Positions 5,679-12,627 of a stretch of DNA of 12,627 nt are shown here, piece after piece. The notes below the pieces were generated by a model. It searched no databases. It was not told the DNA's origin and was given only the letters and a program-made list of their open reading frames with translations. The DNA lies in contig JAIPHI010000071.1 of the NCBI GenBank assembly GCA_021735285.1, forward strand, positions 1 to 12,627. The letters run 5' to 3'. This stretch comes from Fidelibacterota bacterium. Lineage in GTDB: Bacteria; Fidelibacterota; UBA2242; JAFGTP01. Within the stretch, counting starts at the first letter, position 1; each line of letters opens with the position of its first letter. The position numbers were made by a program, and so were the translations under genes.

Positions 5679-7547
5679 ATGGGTGAGAAACTACAGAAAA
5701 ATATATCTCTACTAAGTGCTTTTAGCATTGCTGCCGGAGCCATGATCAGTTCTGGTTTATTTGTTTTGCCCGGCGTAGTTTATACGAAAACAGGTCCGGC
5801 CATAATCCTCGTATATCTATTGGGTGGTATTCTGATGATACCAACTATTTTTTCTCAATCTGAACTGGCTACTGCAATGCCCAAAGCTGGTGGAGAATAT
5901 AATTATATTATGCGAATTATTGGAGCTCCCGCCGGTATGATAGCCGGATTTGCCAGCTGGTTTTCAGTGGCTATGAAGAGTGCTTTTGCCTTGATCGGAA
6001 TTGGCACATTTTTAACTATAATAAACCCCGGTGTTCCGGAATTCCAGATTAGATTACTGGCAGCTGGAGCAGCCATCTTTTTTACAATTGTAAATTTATT
6101 CAGCACCAAACATTCGAGCAATCTACAGACAATTATGGTCCTTACTCTGATTGGGATTCTTACCATCTTCCTCATCAGTGGATATCCCAGTATTAAAATG
6201 ACTCATTATCAGAATTTTTTCACAAAAGGTCCGGTGGCCTTCTTTGCTGCTGTAGGAATGATATTTATATCCTTTGGGGGGTTAACGAATATTGCCAGTA
6301 TGTCCGAAGAAATCACTGACTCGGGTAAAAATCTACCCCGGGCCATGTTTTTAGCATTCACAATAATGATAATCTTTTATATTTTAGTTATCGCCACGGT
6401 CGTAGGCGTATTGCCCCATAAAGTTCTGTCTGGCAGTTTGACGCCGGTCTCCACTGCCGCCCAGTACTTTGCGGGAAATATTGGATTAATTTTAATGTCA
6501 ATCACAGCTATGCTGGCTTTTGTCACTACTGCCAATGCAGGAATAATGTCGGCTTCCCGGGTTGGCCTTGCAATGGGGCGCGATGATCTGGTACCGGAAT
6601 TTTTTACAAAACTTAGTGATAAGCATAAAACTCCTTATAAATCAATTTTATTCACAGGCGGTTTTATAACAGTCCTAATTTTGTCATTGCATATAGATTC
6701 TCTGGTAAAAGTGGCATCGGCAATGATGTTGTTTTTGTATATTTTAATTAATGCTTCCTTAATTGTTATCCGCAATATAAATTTGAGAAACTATAGGCCT
6801 ACTTTTAAAGCTCCTCTATTCCCTTATTTGCAGATGTTTGCCATTGGTATATATCTAATATTAATATACCAAATGGGGCATATAATTTTATTATTGACTA
6901 TATTTGCCCTTCTATTATGTCTGGCTTGGTATTATTTTTATGCCCGGGATAAAGACCATTCTAAATCGGCCCTGATCCTGCTCGTCAAAAGAATAGCTGA
7001 TGAAAAGTTACCAAAAGAAATGTATCATGAGGATATCGAGGCGGAACTTTTTGAATTGTTACAACATCGTGAAGAGATAATGGAGGATTTCTTTGATAAA
7101 AATGTCAAGTCCGGGATTGCGCTTGATCTGGAGAAAAAAATTAACAAAGATGAGTTTCTTAAATTAATCTCTGAGAAACTTGCTTCCCAAATTGGGCAGA
7201 GTAAGGAAAGGATATACGAAGAGTTTATTGCAAGAGAAAAGGCTTCTTCTACGAATATAGCCAAAGGCATCGCAATTCCCCATATTATTATTCCAGGGGA
7301 AGACCGTTTTCAGCTGGCTCTGGTAAGGGCAAAACAGGGAATTGCATGGGAAGAGGGTGAAGAGCCTGTCAAGGCTGTATTCATATTGATAGGTTCTTTA
7401 GATAGACGAGACACTCATTTGAAAGCTTTAATGGCAGTTTCTCAAATAGTACAAAATGATGAGTTTTTCTCAATGTGGGAGTCTGCTCAAAATGCAGAGG
7501 AATTAAAATCAATAATTATGTTGATGCCCCGCAAAAGACATGATTGA
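5679..7547 (+). CDS. APC-superfamily amino-acid permease fused to PTS EIIA domain, copy 1
   Basis: 622 residues. Residues 1-420 are a 12-helix APC transporter. Helix 1 has the GAMISSGLFVLPG motif (substrate carboxylate contact in this fold), helix 6 has FGGLTNIASMSEE followed by GKNLPRAM, and helix 8 has NAGIMSASR followed by MGRDDLVPEFF. After a variable charged linker (421-455) and an invariant block (456-474) comes a PTS EIIA type-2 domain to about residue 618. This contains SSTNIAKGIAIPH with His535 aligning with the phospho-acceptor of PtsN (IAIPH), and a second active-site-like histidine, His580 (DTHLKAL). It likely imports amino acids or related amines across the inner membrane, with the cytosolic EIIA domain sensing PTS phosphorylation (inference). 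AGGAG at 5668-5672 fixes ATG 5679. Helix 6 carries Asn204 where the other copies have Lys. It is about 81% identical to copy 2, without gaps. Confidence 0.93.
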   Translation: MGEKLQKNISLLSAFSIAAGAMISSGLFVLPGVVYTKTGPAIILVYLLGGILMIPTIFSQSELATAMPKAGGEYNYIMRIIGAPAGMIAGFASWFSVAMKSAFALIGIGTFLTIINPGVPEFQIRLLAAGAAIFFTIVNLFSTKHSSNLQTIMVLTLIGILTIFLISGYPSIKMTHYQNFFTKGPVAFFAAVGMIFISFGGLTNIASMSEEITDSGKNLPRAMFLAFTIMIIFYILVIATVVGVLPHKVLSGSLTPVSTAAQYFAGNIGLILMSITAMLAFVTTANAGIMSASRVGLAMGRDDLVPEFFTKLSDKHKTPYKSILFTGGFITVLILSLHIDSLVKVASAMMLFLYILINASLIVIRNINLRNYRPTFKAPLFPYLQMFAIGIYLILIYQMGHIILLLTIFALLLCLAWYYFYARDKDHSKSALILLVKRIADEKLPKEMYHEDIEAELFELLQHREEIMEDFFDKNVKSGIALDLEKKINKDEFLKLISEKLASQIGQSKERIYEEFIAREKASSTNIAKGIAIPHIIIPGEDRFQLALVRAKQGIAWEEGEEPVKAVFILIGSLDRRDTHLKALMAVSQIVQNDEFFSMWESAQNAEELKSIIMLMPRKRHD

Positions 7548-7603
7548 AACTACTTCTTAATATGGATAAATTGATAGTATAAAATAGGAAACCATAGTTT
7601 AAT

Positions 7604-9481
7604 ATGAATGAAAAATTACACAAAAATATATCTCTACTAAGTGCCTTTAGCATCGCTGCTGGTGCGATGATTAGTTCGGGCCTTTTTGTCTTGCCCGGTG
7701 TCGTTTATACAAAAACCGGCCCTGCTATAATTATAGTCTATTTCTTAGCAGGGTTGTTAATGATACCGACAATATTTTCTCAATCGGAACTTGCTACAGC
7801 CATGCCCAAAGCAGGAGGATCATATAATTATATAATGCGAATACTGGGGGCTCCTACGGGAATGGTGGCTGGATTTGCCAGCTGGTTTTCAATTGCCATG
7901 AAAAGTGCATTTGCATTAATTGGAATTGGGACTTTTTTAACTCTGATAAACCCCGGTGTTCCGGAATTTCAGATTAGATTACTGGCAGCCGGCGCTGCTA
8001 TTGTTTTTACAATCATAAATTTATTTAGCACCAAACATTCCGGAAATTTGCAAATTATTATGGTTCTTGTATTGCTTTCAATTCTAACCCTGTTTCTAAT
8101 AACTGGCTATCCTAATATTAAAATGACTCACTATCAGAATTTTTTTGCTAAAGATAGAAGAGCCTTTTTTGCAGCTATTGGAATGGTTTTTATTTCTTTT
8201 GGAGGGTTGACAAAAATTGCAAGCATGTCGGAAGAGATCAAAGAATCGGGAAAAAATGTACCCCGGGCAATGTTTTTGGCTTTTATCATTATGATGGCTT
8301 TTTATATTTTGGTGATTACTACTGTTGTAGGAGTCTTACCTCACGATGCTTTAGCTGATAATTTGGCTCCTATTTCAACTGCAGCCAAATATTTTGCCGG
8401 GAAAATAGGGTTGATCATGATGTCTATTACTGCCATGTTGGCTTTTGTTACCACTGCCAATGCCGGAATAATGTCCGCCTCCCGGGTTGCCCTTGCAATG
8501 GGCCGCGATGAGCTGGTCCCAAATTATTTTACAAAGCTCAGTGATAATCATAAAACTCCTTATATATCCATATTGCTGACCGGAGGTTTTATAACTATAA
8601 TAATTTTATCTCTCCATATCGATTATCTGGTTAAAGTGGCCTCTGCGATGATGCTCTTTTTATTTATTCTTAATAATTTCTCTCTGATCATTATTAGAAA
8701 TATAAACTTAAGAAACTATAAGCCCACTTTTAGAGCTCCCTTGTTTCCTTATCTACAGATGTTTGCAATAGTAGTCTATTTAATCTTAATATACCAGATG
8801 GGGCATATAATTCTATTATTGACCATATTTGCAATTCTCATATGTCTGGGATGGTATTATTTTTATGCCCGGAATAAAGATCACTCTCAATCGGCTTTAA
8901 TTTTGCTTGCCAAGAAGATCGCTGATGCAAAGTTACCTGCCGATACTGATCCTGAAAGTATCGAATCGGAACTTTTTGAATTGTTACAACACCGTGAAGA
9001 GATAATGGAGGACTTCTTTGATAAAACCGTGCAATCCGGAATTGCACTGGATCTGGATGAAAAAATGGATAAAGATGAGTTCCTGAAACTAATAGCAGAA
9101 AAATTATCTCCTGATATAGGACAGAGTAAGGCAAAAATTTATGAAGAATTCATTGAAAGGGAGCAGGCCTCTTCTACCAATATAACCGAAGGAGTTGCTA
9201 TACCCCACATCATTATCCCGGGGGAAAATCGTTTTCAACTGGCTCTGGCCAGAGCCAAAGAAGGCATTGAGTGGGAGGCTGATAGCGAGCCTGTCAGGGC
9301 TGTATTTGTTTTGATAGGTTCGATAGATAAGCGAGATACTCATCTGAAGGCCTTAATGGCAGTTTCCCAGATAGTGCAAAATGATGAGTTCTTCAAAAGG
9401 TGGGAAGCAGCTGAGAATGCCGACGATCTGAAGTCAACAATTATGCTAATGCCCCGACAAAGGCATAGTAAGTCTGCTTAA
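7604..9481 (+). CDS. APC-superfamily amino-acid permease fused to PTS EIIA domain, copy 2
   Basis: 625 residues, collinear with its neighbours. The 12-helix APC portion and C-terminal EIIA domain are complete, with His535 in GVAIPH and His580 in DTHLKAL. Differences that may set specificity are Lys204 in helix 6 (FGGLTKIASMSEE), Asn357 next to Asn358 in helix 10, and the 183-187 loop (KDRRA) before helix 6. ATG 7604 is chosen because MNEKLHKNIS aligns exactly with the starts of the other two copies. The only SD-like word, AGGAA at 7586-7590, is 13 bp away, so translation may be weaker or coupled. Only 56 bp separate it from copy 1, and no terminator or clear promoter lies between, so cotranscription with copy 1 is likely. 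Confidence 0.93.
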   Translation: MNEKLHKNISLLSAFSIAAGAMISSGLFVLPGVVYTKTGPAIIIVYFLAGLLMIPTIFSQSELATAMPKAGGSYNYIMRILGAPTGMVAGFASWFSIAMKSAFALIGIGTFLTLINPGVPEFQIRLLAAGAAIVFTIINLFSTKHSGNLQIIMVLVLLSILTLFLITGYPNIKMTHYQNFFAKDRRAFFAAIGMVFISFGGLTKIASMSEEIKESGKNVPRAMFLAFIIMMAFYILVITTVVGVLPHDALADNLAPISTAAKYFAGKIGLIMMSITAMLAFVTTANAGIMSASRVALAMGRDELVPNYFTKLSDNHKTPYISILLTGGFITIIILSLHIDYLVKVASAMMLFLFILNNFSLIIIRNINLRNYKPTFRAPLFPYLQMFAIVVYLILIYQMGHIILLLTIFAILICLGWYYFYARNKDHSQSALILLAKKIADAKLPADTDPESIESELFELLQHREEIMEDFFDKTVQSGIALDLDEKMDKDEFLKLIAEKLSPDIGQSKAKIYEEFIEREQASSTNITEGVAIPHIIIPGENRFQLALARAKEGIEWEADSEPVRAVFVLIGSIDKRDTHLKALMAVSQIVQNDEFFKRWEAAENADDLKSTIMLMPRQRHSKSA

Positions 9482-9511
9482 AGAAAACAAATCTGTAATT
9501 AATTATTTCAT

Positions 9512-9540
9512 TTGACGGCCCAGGTATAACCAAATTTAAT
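9512..9540 (+). promoter_or_regulatory. Candidate sigma-70-type promoter for third permease gene
   Basis: TTGACG (9512-9517) and TTTAAT (9535-9540) are separated by 17 bp, each one base from the housekeeping consensus. They lie about 130 bp before ATG 9671, in the only long spacer inside the permease array. A leader RNA of about 120 nt would result; it includes a weak ccttA/Taagg stem (about 9560-9580). Confidence 0.4.
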
Positions 9541-9670
9541 TATCTGAGAGTAACTCGGCCTTATTTCCCCAATTAAGGTGACCATATTCATACCGAAAAT
9601 AACTTTATTATGAGGAAAACTATAGTTAATATTACAGATAAATGTTATTGAAAAAGGAAACAGGACTTTT

Positions 9671-11548
9671 ATGAAAGAAAAGTTGCATAAAAATATCTCT
9701 TTACTGAGTGCTTTTAGTATTGCTGCCGGAGCTATGATCAGTTCTGGTTTATTTGTATTACCAGGAGTGGTCTATACGAAGACAGGGCCGGCTATTATTG
9801 TTGTATATTTAGTAGCCGGACTGTTGATGATACCTACTATCTTTTCCCAATCTGAACTTGCTACAGCTATGCCGAAAGCCGGCGGGGCCTACAATTATAT
9901 AATGCGAATTCTGGGAGCTCCCACAGGTATGGTAGCCGGTTTTACCAGCTGGTTCTCGGTAGCTATGAAAAGTGCCTTTGCTCTGGTTGGTATTGGCACC
10001 TTTTTAACTCTAATAAATCCGGATGTTCCTGAATTTCAGATCAGATTGCTGGCTGCTGGCGCTGCTGTATTTTTTACGATTATCAATCTTTTTAGCACAA
10101 AGTATTCCGGCAACCTGCAAACCATTATGGTTATTGTGCTACTCTCGATTCTGACACTCTTTCTCCTGGGAGGCTATCCTGATGTGAAGCTGGCTCACTA
10201 TCAGAATTTTTTTGCTAAGGGTAGAAGTGCATTTTTTGCAGCAGTTGGAATGGTCTTTATTTCCTTTGGGGGGTTAACCAAAATAGCGAGTATGTCAGAG
10301 GAAATAAAACAGTCGGGTAAAAATTTACCCAAAGCCATGTTTTTGGCCTTTGTTATTATGATGGCTTTTTATTTATTGGTTATTGCAGTTGTCGTAGGGA
10401 TATTACCTCATGATATTCTGTCTGATAACCTCACCCCAATTTCAACCGCTGCCAAGCAATTTGCCGGAAATATTGGCGTTATTTTAATGTCTATTACTGC
10501 TATGTTGGCTTTTATAACCACAGCCAATGCCGGGATAATGGCGGCTTCGAGGGTTCCCCTCGGGATGGGACGCGATGGATTAATTCCTGAATTTTTCACA
10601 AAATTAACTGATAAAAATAAAACTCCCTATGTTTCTATATTGATGACAGGGGGTTTTATGACGATGATTATCCTGGCTCTACAGATAGAAGTTCTGGTTA
10701 AAGTTGCATCTGCAATGTTGTTACTTTTCTTTATTCTTGACAATCTATCTTTAATAATTATTAGAAACATAGAGTTTAGAAACTACAAACCCACATTCAA
10801 AGCACCTTTATTTCCCTATCTCCAGATGTTTGCAATTGTTGTCTATCTACTTTTAATCTATCAGATGGGCCCCCAAATATTGTTGATGACCATATTGGCA
10901 ATTTTACTCTGTTTGGGATGGTATTATTTCTATGCTCGGAAAAAAGAATTTTCTCAATCGGCCCTTATCCTTTTGGCTCAAAAAATATTAGATGAAAAAT
11001 TACCAGACGATTTAGATCATGATAATATTGAAGAGGAACTTTTTGAACTGCTCCAGCATCGCGAAGAAATAATGGAAGACTTTTTTGATAAAACTGTGAA
11101 ATCCGGAATTGCTCTCGATATAGACAAAAAAATGGATAAGAGTGAATTTCTTGAAATTATTTCTGAGAAATTAGCCCCCCGAATAAACCAGAAAAAAAGC
11201 AAAGTCTATGAAGAATTTTGTGAGAGAGAAAGCAAATCCTCTACAAATATTGCTCCGGGAGTTGCTATTCCCCATATTATTATCCCGGGTGAAGATCGTT
11301 TTCAGCTGGCTCTGGCAAGAGCAAAAGAAGGTATAGAGTGGGAAGAGGGTAGTGAACCCGTCCAAGCAGTGTTCGTTTTAATAGGCTCGGTAGATCGCCG
11401 GGACACGCATTTAAAAGCCTTAATGGCTGTCTCACAAATTGTCCAGAATAAAGAATTTTTCTCAAAATGGATGACAGCCCAAGGTCCGGAAGATTTGAAA
11501 TCTGTTATTAGACTTATGCCCAGGAGCAGAGTGGAAAAACAAAAGTGA
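9671..11548 (+). CDS. APC-superfamily amino-acid permease fused to PTS EIIA domain, copy 3
   Basis: 625 residues with the same two-part design: APC transporter at 1-420 and EIIA domain at about 470-618, with phospho-acceptor candidate His535 (GVAIPH) and His580 (DTHLKAL). It has Lys204 in helix 6, as in copy 2, and uniquely an acidic Asp357 in helix 10 (FILDNLSL). The helix 8 region reads AASRVPLGMGRDGLIPEFF, closer to the usual APC SR...DGLxP pattern than the other copies. AGGA at 9662-9665, 5 bp before ATG 9671, supports the start. The 189-bp upstream spacer with a promoter-like pair suggests this copy can be expressed separately. It is about 81% identical to copy 2. Pyruvate kinase follows after 113 bp. 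Confidence 0.93.
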   Translation: MKEKLHKNISLLSAFSIAAGAMISSGLFVLPGVVYTKTGPAIIVVYLVAGLLMIPTIFSQSELATAMPKAGGAYNYIMRILGAPTGMVAGFTSWFSVAMKSAFALVGIGTFLTLINPDVPEFQIRLLAAGAAVFFTIINLFSTKYSGNLQTIMVIVLLSILTLFLLGGYPDVKLAHYQNFFAKGRSAFFAAVGMVFISFGGLTKIASMSEEIKQSGKNLPKAMFLAFVIMMAFYLLVIAVVVGILPHDILSDNLTPISTAAKQFAGNIGVILMSITAMLAFITTANAGIMAASRVPLGMGRDGLIPEFFTKLTDKNKTPYVSILMTGGFMTMIILALQIEVLVKVASAMLLLFFILDNLSLIIIRNIEFRNYKPTFKAPLFPYLQMFAIVVYLLLIYQMGPQILLMTILAILLCLGWYYFYARKKEFSQSALILLAQKILDEKLPDDLDHDNIEEELFELLQHREEIMEDFFDKTVKSGIALDIDKKMDKSEFLEIISEKLAPRINQKKSKVYEEFCERESKSSTNIAPGVAIPHIIIPGEDRFQLALARAKEGIEWEEGSEPVQAVFVLIGSVDRRDTHLKALMAVSQIVQNKEFFSKWMTAQGPEDLKSVIRLMPRSRVEKQK

Positions 11549-11661
11549 TTTGGAATAGAGACCTCAAATTTTTAATGCTTATATCAATTTATCAATTATT
11601 GTATTACGGTTTCTGAAATCGATTATTATTTATTATTAAAAAATAGTTCTAAAGGGATTAT
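11549..11661. other. Spacer between permease copy 3 and pyruvate kinase
   Basis: 113 bp, strongly AT-rich, with no terminator-like GC stem and no convincing promoter pair. The AAAGGGA at 11651-11657 is the ribosome-binding site of the next gene. Read-through from the permease gene therefore cannot be excluded. Confidence 0.4.
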
Positions 11662-12627
11662 ATGAGAAAAACTAAGATTGTATGTACAATTGGCCCTCAA
11701 ACCAGTTCCAAAACAGGTATTGACAATCTTGTAAAGGCCGGCATGAATGTCGCCCGACTAAATTTTTCCCATGGAGACCGAGAATCACATCAAGAAGCAA
11801 TGCAATTTATACGATCAGCTTCCAAAAAGCATAACAAGCCGGTTGCCCTTCTCCAGGACCTGGCCGGACCTAAAATTCGAATTGGAGATATCAAGGATGA
11901 GCCGGTCAAACTCAAGGCCGGGCAAAAATACATATTAACAAATCGAGATATAGCCGGAGACGATCAGCAAGTATCTCTAAACTATGATAAATTACCACAG
12001 GATGTTAAGCCCGGCGATACTCTTTTATTGGCTGATGGGATGCTCGAATTGGAAGTAGAAAATACCAGTGCTACGGATATAGAGTGTAAAGTAATTCTCG
12101 GAGGTAATCTCAGTTCCAGAAAGGGTATCAATTTACCGGATACAGTTATCAGTACAAAAACTCTAACTAATAAAGATAAAAAGGATCTGGAATTTGGCCT
12201 CAAAAATAATGTCGATTATGTAGCGCTTTCGTTTGTGCGCTCCGCAGGTGACGTTCAGGAAGTCAAAGATATCATTGACCAATCCAATACCAGAGCCGAT
12301 GTAATTGCAAAAATCGAAAAAAATGAGGCTCTCGAAGAAATTGATAATATTCTAAAAGTGGTCGATGGCATCATGATCGCCAGAGGCGACCTGGGTGTCG
12401 AGATCCCTATCGAAAAAGTTCCGGTTATCCAAAAAAGATTAATAGAAAAAGCCAAACAAAAGGGGAAAATTGTAATCACCGCCACTCAAATGCTGAAGTC
12501 GATGGTAAATAGCCCCCACCCCACCAGAGCAGAAGTTACAGATGTGGCCAATGCAATCTACGATGGTAGTGATGCTGTTATGTTATCCGAGGAAACTGCG
12601 GTGGGTAAATATCCTGCTCAAACAGTT
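11662..12627 (+). CDS. pyk: Pyruvate kinase, 3'-truncated by window edge
   Basis: The frame is open from ATG 11662 to the right edge (322 residues of an expected 470-590). It catalyses PEP + ADP to pyruvate + ATP, the last step of glycolysis, in the cytosol. The start MRKTKIVCTIGP is the standard N-terminus. Active-site residues visible are Arg32, Asn34 and Ser36 in ARLNFSHG, Asp66 in LQDLAGPKIRIG, catalytic Lys217 with metal ligand Glu219 in IAKIEKN, and Asp243 in MIARGDLGVEIP. ATQMLKSM and the PTRAEVTDVANAIYDGSDAVMLSEETA stretch follow close to the edge. The B domain (about 70-165) is present, so nothing internal is missing. AAAGGGA at 11651-11657 fixes the start. The allosteric C-domain, and thus effector type, lies outside the window. 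Its position next to PEP-dependent EIIA fusions is notable but may be coincidence. Confidence 0.96.
   Translation, partial: MRKTKIVCTIGPQTSSKTGIDNLVKAGMNVARLNFSHGDRESHQEAMQFIRSASKKHNKPVALLQDLAGPKIRIGDIKDEPVKLKAGQKYILTNRDIAGDDQQVSLNYDKLPQDVKPGDTLLLADGMLELEVENTSATDIECKVILGGNLSSRKGINLPDTVISTKTLTNKDKKDLEFGLKNNVDYVALSFVRSAGDVQEVKDIIDQSNTRADVIAKIEKNEALEEIDNILKVVDGIMIARGDLGVEIPIEKVPVIQKRLIEKAKQKGKIVITATQMLKSMVNSPHPTRAEVTDVANAIYDGSDAVMLSEETAVGKYPAQTV

Larger units (their letters stand above)
5679..11548 (+). repeat. Tandem triplication of a permease-EIIA gene
   Basis: Three head-to-tail copies start at 5679, 7604 and 9671, with spacers of 56 and 189 bp. Counted by hand over 620 aligned residues, copies 1 and 2 differ at about 115 sites and copies 2 and 3 at about 119, with no internal indel; only the last few residues vary in length. 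All copies are intact, so this is an old, maintained expansion rather than a recent duplication or an assembly artefact. Confidence 0.9.

Noticed and set aside
5679..11548. Assembly duplication artefact creating three permease copies
   Set aside because: The copies differ at roughly one residue in five and have distinct spacers, so they are genuine paralogues.

Overview
The window is about 12.6 kb of AT-rich bacterial DNA. Every convincing gene lies on the + strand, and most have a recognisable purine-rich Shine-Dalgarno (SD) sequence. The first gene is a GntR-type regulator with a LacI-like effector domain, an arrangement most familiar from Bacteroidota and relatives. Its presence suggests the FCB superphylum, but the common SD use argues against a typical Bacteroidota member, so the phylum is left open. 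No rRNA, tRNA, CRISPR array, transposase or strong rho-independent terminator was found.

Layout: (1) 1-812 is the 3' part of a transcriptional regulator cut by the left edge. (2) 813-1439 is a spacer with no convincing gene, but with a perfect spaced palindrome just before the next start. (3) 1440-3979 is a tight four-gene cluster: a CaCA-type Na+(or H+)/Ca2+ antiporter, a nitrilase-superfamily amidohydrolase, a 94-residue protein of unknown function whose start overlaps the amidohydrolase stop, and a DUF2569 membrane protein. (4) 3980-4743 is a 764-bp spacer rich in simple repeats: a 15-bp tandem duplication, a 7-bp degenerate tandem array, and partly complementary purine and pyrimidine tracts. 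(5) 4744-5578 is an overlapping pair, an HD-superfamily hydrolase and a zinc-ribbon/PspC membrane protein. (6) 5679-11548 is the most striking part: three consecutive, full-length, gap-free paralogues of an amino-acid permease (APC superfamily) with a PTS EIIA (PtsN/fructose-type) domain fused to the C-terminus. Adjacent copies are about 81% identical by hand count. (7) 11662 to the right edge is the 5' two-thirds of pyruvate kinase.

How the parts may work together (inference): each permease carries the invariant phospho-acceptor His535 in its EIIA domain, so uptake could be gated by the phosphorylation state of a PTS relay, which is fed by PEP. The next gene encodes pyruvate kinase, which consumes PEP. 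The three copies keep the same architecture and the same EIIA motif, but differ at polar or charged positions inside transmembrane helices 6 and 10. This suggests three substrate specificities under one shared type of control. Whether the locus is co-regulated cannot be decided from sequence alone; copy 3 appears to have its own promoter.
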